From NCBI RefSeq assembly GCF_049723235.1, contig NZ_JBNARB010000026.1, positions 1 to 22,973 of the forward strand: a stretch of DNA of 22,973 bases, in the 5' to 3' direction. Positions within the stretch are counted from its first letter, which is position 1. Each line of letters opens with the position of its first letter. The stretch comes from Thermovenabulum sp049723235. Lineage in GTDB: Bacteria > Bacillota > Thermosediminibacteria > Thermosediminibacterales > Thermosediminibacteraceae. Below, one piece after another: positions 1 to 7,713 of this stretch. Below the pieces are notes generated by a model. That model was not told the origin of the DNA. It was given only the letters and a program-made list of their open reading frames with translations, and searched no databases. A program made the position numbers and the translations under genes.

Positions 1-30
1 GTTTCAATCCCTTATAGGTAGGCTAAAAAC
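1..30 (-). CRISPR. CRISPR array 1, leader-proximal repeat only
   Basis: One complete 30-base repeat (plus strand starts GTTTCAATCC and ends GGCTAAAAAC), identical to every intact repeat of the large array at 10682-13286. Read on the minus strand it ends in ATTGAAAC, the usual 5' handle of type I-B and III crRNAs, so the array is transcribed leftwards out of the window. The leader follows directly at base 31. The window starting exactly on a repeat suggests a contig end inside an array that could not be assembled. Confidence 0.9.
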
Positions 31-46
31 ACGTTGGAATCCGCAA

Positions 47-82
47 AAAATAAGGATTTTAGTTCGCTAAAATTCTTATTTT
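47..82. other. Leader 1 stem-loop close to the first repeat
   Basis: Bases 47-62 pair with 67-82: 16 positions with one G.T pair on the plus strand (A.C on the minus strand) and a four-base loop (TTCG plus, CGAA minus). It starts 17 bases from the repeat boundary and lies inside the predicted leader transcript. The sequence is unchanged in leader 2. It could be a DNA recognition site for Cas1-Cas2 integration or an RNA hairpin at the 5' end of the pre-crRNA; the sequence does not decide between these. Confidence 0.65.
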
Positions 83-103
83 AAATTTTTCCCATCATTT
101 TTT

Positions 104-131
104 ATTTTAGCATAACTTTCAGTAATTTCAA
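104..131 (-). promoter_or_regulatory. Promoter of CRISPR array 1
   Basis: On the minus strand a TTGAAA -35 box (131-126), a 16-base spacer and a TAAAAT -10 box (109-104) preceded by TGC, an extended -10. Transcription would begin near base 97 and enter the array after about 65 bases of leader. Both boxes are identical in leader 2. The same TGC-TAAAAT arrangement appears in the promoter before the plus-strand gene at 1516. Confidence 0.65.
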
Positions 132-158
132 GTATTTCAGGGTTTTATTTAGATTCTC

Positions 159-208
159 AAAAAAGTCGTCGACCTCCAGGGGTTTTTGCACTATCGGAGG
201 TCGACGAC
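159..208 (-). terminator. Intrinsic terminator after csx20, part of the leader module
   Basis: A perfect 13-bp stem (GTCGTCGACCTCC at 165-177 with its complement at 196-208) and an 18-base loop, followed on the minus strand by six T (164-159). It lies 10 bases beyond the csx20 stop and upstream of the leader promoter, so it should stop gene transcription before the array. The same hairpin follows cas2 at 13415-13464, which ties it to the leader rather than to one gene. Confidence 0.85.
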
Positions 209-218
209 AATCTTTTTT

Positions 219-620
219 TTAATATTCTCTAAATCTCACGTGTTTAAATACTCGTTTTATAAATATTTCATCACCTTCCTTTTTTTCCTCGGTGATTCTT
301 TTAGTTGTAGCGTATACGGGTAATAAACCATTTTCTTTACAGAAATTTACTATTTTATATGTTGCTCCATAATCTCCCTGAACTAATACTACATCTCCCT
401 TTATAGAATTCAACTTAATAAAATCTTTTATTCCAACTATCAATTCATCTACATTTTCAATTTCAGGAGGAATATTAGACCATATTTCCTGAAGTTTCTC
501 AGGAAGTCTAATAAAAAATTTTACATGGAACAATTCTTTAGCTTGTTTCTTCTGAATTTCATCAAGTTCGTGGGAAATTATCAAAAACATTTTTCTTTCC
601 GAATAATTTATATTATCCAT
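219..620 (-). CDS. csx20: Csx20-like predicted ring nuclease
   Basis: A 133-residue protein recognised as Csx20 from its N-terminal MFLIISHELDE segment, the WSNIPPE motif, the GDYGATYKIVNF stretch (about residues 82-93) and the C-terminal VYATTKR and HVRFREY motifs. Csx20 is a small family found with type III CRISPR loci and described as a ring nuclease that degrades cyclic oligoadenylate, switching off CARF effectors. I recognise it from memory of the family and ran no search. The ATG at 620 is preceded by AAAGGAG, which overlaps the end of cas6 (stop at 624), so the two genes are translationally coupled; a start at the later Met (590) would give the more usual family N-terminus but lacks this SD. 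It is the last gene before the terminator and leader of array 1, and the presence of two CARF-HEPN genes nearby supports a role in shutting down signalling. Confidence 0.72.
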   Translation of the reverse strand: MDNINYSERKMFLIISHELDEIQKKQAKELFHVKFFIRLPEKLQEIWSNIPPEIENVDELIVGIKDFIKLNSIKGDVVLVQGDYGATYKIVNFCKENGLLPVYATTKRITEEKKEGDEIFIKRVFKHVRFREY

Positions 621-623
621 AGA

Positions 624-1373
624 CTACTCCTTTACAATTTCAAAGCATCCAAAACCCTGGGAATTTTTGCTTCCCAAACCAGAATCATAGGCAACCTTAA
701 ACAATTTTGTATCGGTTTGTATTCTATATATGCCCATCCATCCTTTAATTACTGTTCCTTTGTATTTTATTATTTTACAGTAATTTTGATTCATTTCATA
801 AACAGGAGAAATTTTTAAATCTATATTTTCTATATTATTCAGTTGAAGTAATTCAGCTTTCTTTAATAAATTTTCTTTTATTAGTTTTGAAAATTTCTCT
901 TCCTCTGGACTAAAATAATATGTCTTTTTATCACTGCCATTCATAAAAGTTTTATATACCACTACCGGTGACAGCATTTTTATTAATATCTCAATATTAC
1001 CTTCTAATCTATCCAATTCGGATATAACTGATATATTTTGAACTTCAATTCTTTGACCTAAAAAACTGAAATTGTCGTTTTTCATAAGGGAACTGGCAAA
1101 ATCCCGTATAAATTTATCCACGGGTGATGAAACTATAATATCAAAAGGTGAAAATATTTTTATCTTTTGCTGTGGTAACATTTCAAATTTTCCCAAAAGC
1201 CTTGAAAAAGTAAAAAGTTTAAAACTCCTGCTTCCCAGCTTAAAACCCTGATTATGCAGAAAATCCGAAAACTCTTTACTTAAATTGTTATATATAAAGG
1301 ATTGAATAATGTAGTTATAATGGACAGGCAGTATAACCGGATCTTTAGAGATAAAACTTATTTTTAGCCTCAT
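624..1373 (-). CDS. cas6: Cas6 pre-crRNA endoribonuclease
   Basis: A 249-residue protein with the two-ferredoxin-fold Cas6 pattern: an N-terminal strand followed by LPVHYNYIIQSFIY, a candidate catalytic histidine at His40 in DFLHNQGF, a central segment ending in SPVVVY, and the C-terminal glycine-rich loop GLGSKNSQGFGC. Cas6 cuts within each CRISPR repeat and leaves the 8-base ATTGAAAC handle. The type I-B operon at 13486-21064 has no cas6, so this gene probably serves it, and possibly type III-A as well. It starts with ATG after AAGGG and heads its own short transcription unit with csx20, divergent from the gene at 1516. A second Cas6-like gene lies at 4142-4801 with little visible similarity outside the family motifs. 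Confidence 0.9.
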   Translation of the reverse strand: MRLKISFISKDPVILPVHYNYIIQSFIYNNLSKEFSDFLHNQGFKLGSRSFKLFTFSRLLGKFEMLPQQKIKIFSPFDIIVSSPVDKFIRDFASSLMKNDNFSFLGQRIEVQNISVISELDRLEGNIEILIKMLSPVVVYKTFMNGSDKKTYYFSPEEEKFSKLIKENLLKKAELLQLNNIENIDLKISPVYEMNQNYCKIIKYKGTVIKGWMGIYRIQTDTKLFKVAYDSGLGSKNSQGFGCFEIVKE

Positions 1374-1452
1374 AAATTATCCCTTCTTTAAATTTTAATT
1401 TGAATATAATTAATTCAATATTTATTTTTAAATTTCCTTTTTTAAAAATATC

Positions 1453-1482
1453 TTGATTAGAAAAATTTGTTTTTGCTAAAAT
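1453..1482 (+). promoter_or_regulatory. Promoter of the plus-strand CARF-HEPN gene
   Basis: Within the 142-base divergent region 1374-1515, TTGATT (1453-1458) and TAAAAT (1477-1482) are spaced by 18 bases, with TGC just before the -10 box. The SD GAAAGAGGTG lies just before the ATG at 1516. The cas6-csx20 promoter must lie in the same region on the minus strand; several AT-rich candidates exist there and none stands out. Confidence 0.5.
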
Positions 1483-1515
1483 TTTACTATAAAAAATTTT
1501 AGAAAGAGGTGCATT

Positions 1516-2823
1516 ATGGCAAAACTTTTAACTTTCTTAGGAACTGGCAGTTATGAAGAATGCTGTTATAGTTATAACAATCAGGTTTCAATTTCCAGCA
1601 ATTATATACAAATATGCATACTCGATATATTAAATAAAAGTGTAGAAACAAACATCAATGAAATAATAATTTTTCTAACAAAAGAGGCTGAAATAAGAAA
1701 TTACTTAGCTAATGCTAAATACCCTTCAAAACCCGGATTAAAAAAACAATTAGAAAATTATATTCAAAATAATAACATAAATTTAAAAATCACTCCTGTT
1801 AAAAATGTGCCAAACGGCAATTCAGAAGAAGAAATATGGGAAATCTTTGATATCTTAATGAACAATATTAAAGAAGACGACGTAATATATTTTGACATTA
1901 CACATTCTTTCAGGTTTTTGCCTATGCTGGCTTTTATTACATTAAATTATTCAAGATATATTAAAAATACTCACGTAGCTGGAGTTTTTTACGGTAGTAT
2001 TGAATCATTCTGTCAGGAAAAAGGTATTAGTATTAGAGAAATAGAAAAAATACCAATAAGCGAAAGAATAGTGCCGATTATAAATCTTACAAATTTTATA
2101 GAGCTTTTTGATTGGGTTATAGGAGTCAAAGAATTTATGACCTCCCTAAACTACAGTATGCTTGACCAATTATCTAAAAGAGGCGTAAAAAACTTAAATA
2201 GAGAAGTAAAAGAGAAAAATGACTTTATAATAAACAATGAGTTGAGAAATTTAAGTGATTCCATAAAAAATCTTAGCGAAAATATACTCCTGTGCAGAGG
2301 ACTTAATCTTATTAAAAGCTATAAAAAACTTAAAAAAAATTTGAAGGAAATAGGAGAAAAAAATGCAACAAAAAAATCTTTAAAACCTTTCAAATACATA
2401 ATAGGAAAATTAAATAGCACGATAGAGTGCGAAGAAAATGATATAAAAAATTATTTAAAGATTGTTGAGCTTTGCTGCAATAATAACCTGATTCAACAGG
2501 GTTTAACAATACTGGAAGAAAGCTTAATAACTTATGTGTTAGAAAAAATGAAAATGAACATGATAGATCTAAATAACAGGAAAATTCCTACGGGGATTTA
2601 TAACAAATTTATTAAAAAAGAATTGGAAAAAAATGATTTACTATTCATTGAAAAATTAGGGGAGGAAATATTTTTATTAATATACAATATTGCAGGCATT
2701 AGAAACGACATAAATCACTGCGGATTCAGGCCTTCTGCAGCTGATACTCAAACACTTAAAGTTAAACTTAAAGAATTTTTAGATCAGGCAAAAGAAATAA
2801 TCGAAAATATTGAGTCAAAATAA
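1516..2823 (+). CDS. CARF-HEPN ribonuclease, Csx1/Csx2 (TM1812-like) family
   Basis: A 435-residue protein. The N-terminus KLLTFLGTGSYEE and the DITH motif (residues 127-130, YFDITHSFRFLP) are typical of the TM1812-like Csx2 family with a CARF ligand-binding domain (about residues 1-175). A helical middle region leads to a C-terminal HEPN domain with the RNase motif Rx4H: Arg396 to His401 in GIRNDINHCG. In the family such proteins bind cyclic oligoadenylate made by Cas10 and then cleave RNA non-specifically. It is the only cas gene on the plus strand, with its own promoter, and converges on the second CARF-HEPN gene with 9 bases between the stops and no visible terminator. Residues 200-330 are rich in Lys and Asn. 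The ligand size (cA4 or cA6) cannot be read from the sequence. Confidence 0.85.
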   Translation: MAKLLTFLGTGSYEECCYSYNNQVSISSNYIQICILDILNKSVETNINEIIIFLTKEAEIRNYLANAKYPSKPGLKKQLENYIQNNNINLKITPVKNVPNGNSEEEIWEIFDILMNNIKEDDVIYFDITHSFRFLPMLAFITLNYSRYIKNTHVAGVFYGSIESFCQEKGISIREIEKIPISERIVPIINLTNFIELFDWVIGVKEFMTSLNYSMLDQLSKRGVKNLNREVKEKNDFIINNELRNLSDSIKNLSENILLCRGLNLIKSYKKLKKNLKEIGEKNATKKSLKPFKYIIGKLNSTIECEENDIKNYLKIVELCCNNNLIQQGLTILEESLITYVLEKMKMNMIDLNNRKIPTGIYNKFIKKELEKNDLLFIEKLGEEIFLLIYNIAGIRNDINHCGFRPSAADTQTLKVKLKEFLDQAKEIIENIESK

Positions 2824-2832
2824 CATCTATAT

Positions 2833-4107
2833 TTAATCAACCCTCTTTTTCAATTTATTATATAAATTAATACACTGAAAAAATAAATTTTGGAATTTTT
2901 CATTGTCTTCAAGGTACGCTTGATTATTATTTGGATTTGAACCATGAACAGCAGCATTTCTTATATATTCGAGACGATTAAAAAGTTCTCCTTCTTCTTC
3001 ATTATTAAAAAAAGCCCAGGGAGCTTCCCCCCAAATTTCCGACTTTGCTTTATGCCTAATTTTTTCTCTTTCTTCATAATTTAAATAATCGCTTATTTTA
3101 TAAAATCTTCCTGCAAGGATTATCATAGCTTCGTATAAAAGAATTAAAGATTTTAAATACTGTTTTTTTTCAAAATAAAAAATTGCTCTTTCTACCATTC
3201 TTTCATCTAAGTATTTTAAATTCGTTAAAGACATTAAATCTTCACGGATTTTCCTAATAGGCTCTTTTAAATAAGGCTCAAAATTTTTTTCTTTTTCCTT
3301 TAATTCCTCTATTAATTTTTGCAAATTTCTTTTTAAACTTCTATTCATTTCTAATTTAAAATAAACATTATCCGAATCCTTGATCCCAATATTTTCTAAA
3401 AACAAAGGGAAATACCCCAGTTTCTCATATATATTATAGGCAGTGGATAAGGAATACAACTCGTTTATAAAATCTATTTTTAATACTGGTTTTACTTCAT
3501 TATTAGGTGCCATTTCAAAAGCTCCGTAATATACATCTATTTCTTTGATCTTTTTAAAATTTGCAATATATACTAAGGAAAAAGAAATAACGAAAGGCAT
3601 ATGCCTGTACCCATGGGTTAAATCAAAAACTATTTTATATTCTTTATCTGCGGGGATTAATTCAATCAATGCGTTTATAAAAGAAGAATACTTTGTAGGA
3701 TCTACATCAATAAAGTGAATACTACTTTCCCCTAAATATTTGCCGATAGCACCTTCCCATTCTTTAAGTGTAAATTTACTTACACCATCTTCGTTATCCT
3801 CTTCTTCAAATACTTTGTAATATAAATTTTCTAACTCATTATCAATATCCATTCCTGCTAATTCTATCATTTCAGACCAACAGGAAGTAGAAGTGCCAAA
3901 AATTATCCATTGTTTTATATTAAGTTTTAGATTCTCTTTTAAATACTTGAACAACTCTTTGCCAAAAAAAGCTGTTTCTTCGCTTACTGTACCTTTATCA
4001 TCAGGAAATTTATATTTTGTTTTTTGATACCCCTTAGCCTTATCTTTTACCTTTTTCCCTTTCCCAATTAATGAAATTAAAATTACATCCAGTTCTTTTT
4101 TATTCAT
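2833..4107 (-). CDS. CARF-HEPN ribonuclease with DxTHG motif
   Basis: A 424-residue protein, last gene of the type III-A operon. The N-terminus DVILISLIGKG and the motif DLTHG at 162-166 (IVFDLTHGYRHMPF) mark it as a CRISPR-associated DxTHG protein with a CARF domain in about residues 1-200. The C-terminal HEPN domain has Arg383 and His388 in IRNAAVHGS, the Rx4H ribonuclease motif. It is probably a second cyclic-oligoadenylate-activated RNase. The CARF segments of this protein and of the protein at 1516-2823 share only motif-level resemblance, so they are distinct effectors rather than a recent duplication. The ATG at 4107 follows GGAGGCATAAT; the gap to the upstream cas6-like gene is 34 bases, consistent with co-transcription. 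Confidence 0.85.
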   Translation of the reverse strand: MNKKELDVILISLIGKGKKVKDKAKGYQKTKYKFPDDKGTVSEETAFFGKELFKYLKENLKLNIKQWIIFGTSTSCWSEMIELAGMDIDNELENLYYKVFEEEDNEDGVSKFTLKEWEGAIGKYLGESSIHFIDVDPTKYSSFINALIELIPADKEYKIVFDLTHGYRHMPFVISFSLVYIANFKKIKEIDVYYGAFEMAPNNEVKPVLKIDFINELYSLSTAYNIYEKLGYFPLFLENIGIKDSDNVYFKLEMNRSLKRNLQKLIEELKEKEKNFEPYLKEPIRKIREDLMSLTNLKYLDERMVERAIFYFEKKQYLKSLILLYEAMIILAGRFYKISDYLNYEEREKIRHKAKSEIWGEAPWAFFNNEEEGELFNRLEYIRNAAVHGSNPNNNQAYLEDNEKFQNLFFQCINLYNKLKKRVD

Positions 4108-4141
4108 ATTATGCCTCCAATTTAGTATTAAACTTAATCAA

Positions 4142-4801
4142 TTAGGAGTGTTTCCATACATATAACTCATCAGAAATCATACCATAACCGTTTTCATTGA
4201 AATGTCCCAGACCGCATATATAAGCAATTTTTAATAATTCTTCAGAACCTAATACTTCAAAAGCTCCTTTATATAGAACAAAATCTATTTCCATTATTTT
4301 TTCAAAATTATTTTTAAAAACAAAAACAAATCTATCGTCTTCAGGATAATTGCCGTAAACCTTCTTATATTTATTAATTAAATTCAATCTTAAAAATTCG
4401 TTAAATCTTTCCGGTTCCCTTTCATATTCCACAGGTTTTAAGTTATTATCTACTACCATCAGAGGGGACCATAGATACGCATTGTATTCATTTTTCGGCT
4501 TAATAAATTCGGTTTTTTCTATATTTAGCACCTGATTATCATTAATTGTTATTTTTTCTTCAAATAGCTTTAAAGTCAAGTTTACCAGAGTTTCCGGGTT
4601 GTAATGTGAAAAATAAAAGGCAATCTTATCAATTGCCCAAAAACCGTTTTCCGTTTTTTTTGTTTTTCTCGGAATCACATCCGAAAATACGTAAAATCCT
4701 TCCGGGCAGTGCCTTTCAAAAAATCTTTTAAAATATAATTTATAGGAATTATCAAAATATATTCCTTCTTTTGCTTTAAAAATAACTTTTGCCCGATGCA
4801 T
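4142..4801 (-). CDS. cas6: Second Cas6-like endoribonuclease (type III-A operon)
   Basis: A 219-residue RAMP protein. The C-terminal glycine-rich loop CGLGHFNENGYGM, the central WSPLMVV segment and a possible catalytic histidine (His31 in FFERHCPEGF) fit Cas6, although it is at the short end for the family and lacks the clear N-terminal pattern of the first Cas6. The ATG at 4801 follows AAGGAAAGGTT, and csm5 ends only 15 bases upstream. In III-A loci a cas6 is commonly placed at an operon end, supporting a role in processing repeats for the Csm complex. Since both arrays have the same repeat, the two Cas6 proteins either act on the same substrate or one supplies a different effector. A non-catalytic RAMP role is possible. 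Confidence 0.7.
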   Translation of the reverse strand: MHRAKVIFKAKEGIYFDNSYKLYFKRFFERHCPEGFYVFSDVIPRKTKKTENGFWAIDKIAFYFSHYNPETLVNLTLKLFEEKITINDNQVLNIEKTEFIKPKNEYNAYLWSPLMVVDNNLKPVEYEREPERFNEFLRLNLINKYKKVYGNYPEDDRFVFVFKNNFEKIMEIDFVLYKGAFEVLGSEELLKIAYICGLGHFNENGYGMISDELYVWKHS

Positions 4802-4816
4802 AACATAACCTTTCCT

Positions 4817-5914
4817 TCATTTAAAACTTATTTTTACCCACCCCGGGACAGCATTTGGTTTTCCGTTTTCAAAAATTATTCTTCTTGTCTTTGGAAATAA
4901 ATTTTTATCAAAATTCCTATTATAATACTTTTCAAGTTTTATTTTATTTTTCTCATCAAATAAGCTCGATATAGTTTTACTGTTAAATCCCGTTCCAAAT
5001 CCAATCTGTATAATTAGTTCATTTTCTTTTAATTTGTCATTTATTTCTTTTAATTTTTTATAAAAATTCCCAATCTCAGGCAAATTATATTTTTCAAAAA
5101 ACCTTGTCTCTTTTTCAATGTAACTTGATACGTCTTTTTTAACTAAACTTATAAAATTTTTTATAATTTCCGCCCTTTGAATTTTGCCCTCTCTTATTAT
5201 ATAATCGTCATTTATTCTTTTATCAATATTTATATATCCTGTGTTTTTACTGCCTCTTTTTAATCCCTCCAAGTAAATTGAAACAGCTTCATTAGGATTA
5301 TCTTTATTATCTTGGTATTTATACCATTTTACCTTGCCATTACATATATTTAAAATCTTCATTTCAAAAATCCCCATCTCCTCTACCTTAAAGGGCTCCG
5401 TATCTCCAATATTCAAAAAACGGAAAGGGGAATTATGAGGCTTCCCAAAAACATCTTCTTCAGCTTTATCATCCACTCTTTCTTTTTTGACAGAACTGTT
5501 TTTAAAAGAAAAATCTAATGAAGAAATATAATTATTTGAAATTGAATTATGCATTGCCCTGGTAATAGAGCTCCTCAAAGCTCCTTTTATTGAACTTCCG
5601 GGAATGTAGGGCTTTCCAGCAGTTTTAATAAATTCCGTTATTTCTCCTTTTATTGGCGAAAACCCGGTATAATCCAAACGGTAATCAATATAATTTTCAA
5701 CATTAATTTTTAACACTTTCCAGTCTATTCTGCCACTTCTTAAACCATTTACCACACCATCCACTAAATAATTAATTTTATTTACATCTTCCAGTAATTT
5801 ATAAACATTGATTAAACCTACCTGCCCATTTTTTAAAATATATTCAAAGGGCATTTTCTTTGACCCGTTTCCAATATTTAAAGGAGAAAGTATCTCCACC
5901 TCATAGCCTTTCAA
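4817..5914 (-). CDS. csm5: Csm5, type III-A effector subunit
   Basis: A 365-residue RAMP protein at the head end of the Csm complex. Recognised by the N-terminal SPLNIGNG segment, the motif KPYIPGSSIKGALRSSI (about residues 100-116) with its glycine-rich loop, and the long C-terminal part with IGFGTGFNSKT. Csm5 caps the Csm3 filament near the crRNA 3' end and contributes to crRNA maturation. The start is TTG at 5914, with SD AGAGGTG about 7 bases upstream; no ATG fits. It follows csm4 by 18 bases and precedes the second cas6-like gene. Residues 130-160 are rich in charged residues and poorly conserved, as expected of an insertion loop. Confidence 0.9.
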   Translation of the reverse strand: MKGYEVEILSPLNIGNGSKKMPFEYILKNGQVGLINVYKLLEDVNKINYLVDGVVNGLRSGRIDWKVLKINVENYIDYRLDYTGFSPIKGEITEFIKTAGKPYIPGSSIKGALRSSITRAMHNSISNNYISSLDFSFKNSSVKKERVDDKAEEDVFGKPHNSPFRFLNIGDTEPFKVEEMGIFEMKILNICNGKVKWYKYQDNKDNPNEAVSIYLEGLKRGSKNTGYINIDKRINDDYIIREGKIQRAEIIKNFISLVKKDVSSYIEKETRFFEKYNLPEIGNFYKKLKEINDKLKENELIIQIGFGTGFNSKTISSLFDEKNKIKLEKYYNRNFDKNLFPKTRRIIFENGKPNAVPGWVKISFK

Positions 5915-5932
5915 TTTAATACACCTCTCCCC

Positions 5933-6883
5933 TTAAAAAGGCTTCAAGAATGCTGCACCGTATTTTAAAACTCTGTGTTCTTCAAATCCTTCTGGTGTTA
6001 TATCCACTACCTTCCCCTTTAGTTCTCTTTTAAAAACACTCCCTTCTGTTAACATCCTGCTTCGATTTTTCTTGATATCGCTTTGGTATATTGAATAAAC
6101 ATATCCCCCTCTTTCAGTTAAATCATAACTTATTAATGCATTTTCCAAATCATCTTCCTCTGCAGGATAAAAAAGGGAAAGCAGTAAATATTCTTCAGAA
6201 TGTTTTTCTTTTTCTTTATCTTCTATGAAATCCGGTTCAAAAAAACCAAAACCATATGTTCTTTCTCCGCCTATTCCCTCATCCCCAAGAAGCCTTATTG
6301 AAGCAAGTATTTCTTTTTCTATTGATGTATCGACTTTTAAATAAAACCAGAGTCCAGAATTTTCATCAAACAAAGAACTGCTTACGTAATAAATATTGCT
6401 GTTAAAATTAAGCCTGTCCAGCACCACTCTCGGCCTTTCCTTTTCCGCTATAATTTCTCCTTCATATGGCTCTTTTAAAAAGAATTTTCCTTTTATATAT
6501 CCATAAACTTTTTCTTCATTTCCTCCTTTTTGCCGGCGATTACTTAATCTTTCCAAAATGCTTTCGGAGATAAATTTTACTTTTTTTGCCTTTTTATAAT
6601 CTTCTATTACTCCGAATAAATCCAAATTCAAAGGCCTTGGCAAAAGATAATCATCATTTACATAGATGAAAGCAGAGGAGTTTTCAAACAAATAAACTCC
6701 ATTTATAAAGTTTTTAGCCAATTTATCGGCTTTTTCCTTTCCGTAAAGAAGATTATAGCAGCACATTATACCGCTAAAAATCGTATCGGAATGGACAATG
6801 CTTTCAGACAAATTGTCCATTTTTTCTTTATACCCAAAGTGCACAGGCCCTTTGAATTTTAATTTTACTCTGTATTTTTTCAT
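5933..6883 (-). CDS. csm4: Csm4, type III-A effector subunit
   Basis: A RAMP protein of about 316 residues that binds the 5' handle of the crRNA and anchors Cas10. Recognised by KGPVHFGYKE near the N-terminus, the SIVHSDTIFSGIMCCY segment (shared with Cas5-like RAMPs), the LPRPLNL motif, and the glycine-rich DEGIGGERTYGFG segment. I placed the start at the ATG at 6883 (MKKYRVK...), which has GGTGA 5 bases upstream; an in-frame ATG four codons earlier (6895) has no SD but lies right after the csm3 stop at 6902. Order and spacing (19 bases or less) are those of a standard csm operon. Confidence 0.9.
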   Translation of the reverse strand: MKKYRVKLKFKGPVHFGYKEKMDNLSESIVHSDTIFSGIMCCYNLLYGKEKADKLAKNFINGVYLFENSSAFIYVNDDYLLPRPLNLDLFGVIEDYKKAKKVKFISESILERLSNRRQKGGNEEKVYGYIKGKFFLKEPYEGEIIAEKERPRVVLDRLNFNSNIYYVSSSLFDENSGLWFYLKVDTSIEKEILASIRLLGDEGIGGERTYGFGFFEPDFIEDKEKEKHSEEYLLLSLFYPAEEDDLENALISYDLTERGGYVYSIYQSDIKKNRSRMLTEGSVFKRELKGKVVDITPEGFEEHRVLKYGAAFLKPF

Positions 6884-6901
6884 ATTTTTCACCATCGCTT
6901 T

Positions 6902-7690
6902 TTATAGCTTTATTTCACTTAAATCTTTTGCCTTTTCAACCAGTTTCTTTTCCTCTTTTCCCTCTTCATAGTATCCTTTATCCCTGAAAGAAATAGTTAT
7001 ATTCTCAAATTTTATCTTGCCGTAACCTCTGCTCCCCTGACCGCCGAGGTAATCATCTTCTAAAAGCTTCATCGCTTGAATGAGCTTTTTCAAATACATT
7101 GTTCCTTCTTCGTTTAAAACATTCAAAACCATTTCCCCTTTGAATTTTGCCCCGGCAGGAACCCTTTCCGTTTGTCTGGGGTTTGCCGCCGAAGTAATTC
7201 GATCTAAATTATTTTCATATTTTACTTCAGTCCATTCCATATCAATATTATCCTTCATTTCTTCAGTTATACTGTTTTCGTCGAGTTTTGCATCTCTTAC
7301 CATAAGTCTTGTGGGGGTTACATTTTCATATACTGATTCATTTCCGTTGATACTTTTATGTTTACCGTGATTCCTGCCAAAAATATTGCAAACAGCACAG
7401 TCAAATTTGTCACACATATGAATCCTTATCGGTTCTTCTTTACTTTCTTTTGAATAAATAAGATTCTCAGGACTTACTAACCCTTCCGTATATTCCATTA
7501 AGGCCCTCATTTTTCCTTTTAAACTGCTTCCGGGAATATATGGTCTGCCTTTTTCATCTTTTATAACCGCATTATCTACTCCGCCTATATCCATAGTGTT
7601 GTTAGAAGCGCCTATATGTAAGCCTGTTTTTGCAACAATATCAAAGTTTATTATATATTTACCTTTTAAAACATAGCTTATATTATTCAC
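6902..7690 (-). CDS. csm3: Csm3, RNA-cleaving backbone subunit of type III-A
   Basis: The repeated backbone subunit, about 262 residues, that binds crRNA and cuts target RNA at 6-base intervals. The conserved sequence IGGVDNAVIKD carries the catalytic aspartate (Asp39; residue 44 if translation starts at the upstream ATG), matching Asp33 of the Streptococcus thermophilus protein. It is followed by PYIPGSSLKGKMRALME and a Cys cluster (HMCDKFDCAVCNIFG) that may bind zinc, and ends with the LGGQGSRGYGKI glycine-rich loop. I chose GTG at 7690 because GGGGGTG lies 6 bases upstream; the in-frame ATG at 7705 is a possible alternative with a poor SD. The catalytic residue is present, so RNA cleavage should be active. 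Confidence 0.92.
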   Translation of the reverse strand: MNNISYVLKGKYIINFDIVAKTGLHIGASNNTMDIGGVDNAVIKDEKGRPYIPGSSLKGKMRALMEYTEGLVSPENLIYSKESKEEPIRIHMCDKFDCAVCNIFGRNHGKHKSINGNESVYENVTPTRLMVRDAKLDENSITEEMKDNIDMEWTEVKYENNLDRITSAANPRQTERVPAGAKFKGEMVLNVLNEEGTMYLKKLIQAMKLLEDDYLGGQGSRGYGKIKFENITISFRDKGYYEEGKEEKKLVEKAKDLSEIKL

Positions 7691-7713
7691 TCTATACACC
7701 CCCATTATTTAAA

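Larger units (their letters stand above)
31..211 (-). promoter_or_regulatory. CRISPR leader 1 (copy of leader 2)
   Basis: A 181-base AT-rich block between the first repeat of array 1 and the end of csx20. It aligns without gaps to 13287-13467 next to array 2, with mismatches only at bases 31, 39, 44 and 89. From the array outwards it contains a stem-loop (47-82), a promoter firing into the array (104-131) and an intrinsic terminator hairpin (159-208). Similarity stops abruptly after base 211, so the duplicated unit is repeat plus leader plus terminator. Confidence 0.9.

Noticed and set aside
525..818. Plus-strand frame of 97 codons, and similar frames opposite cas genes (for example 7080-7370, 18322-18717).
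   Set aside because: They lie antisense inside well-supported cas genes, have unlikely hydrophobic compositions, and lack convincing SD sites.
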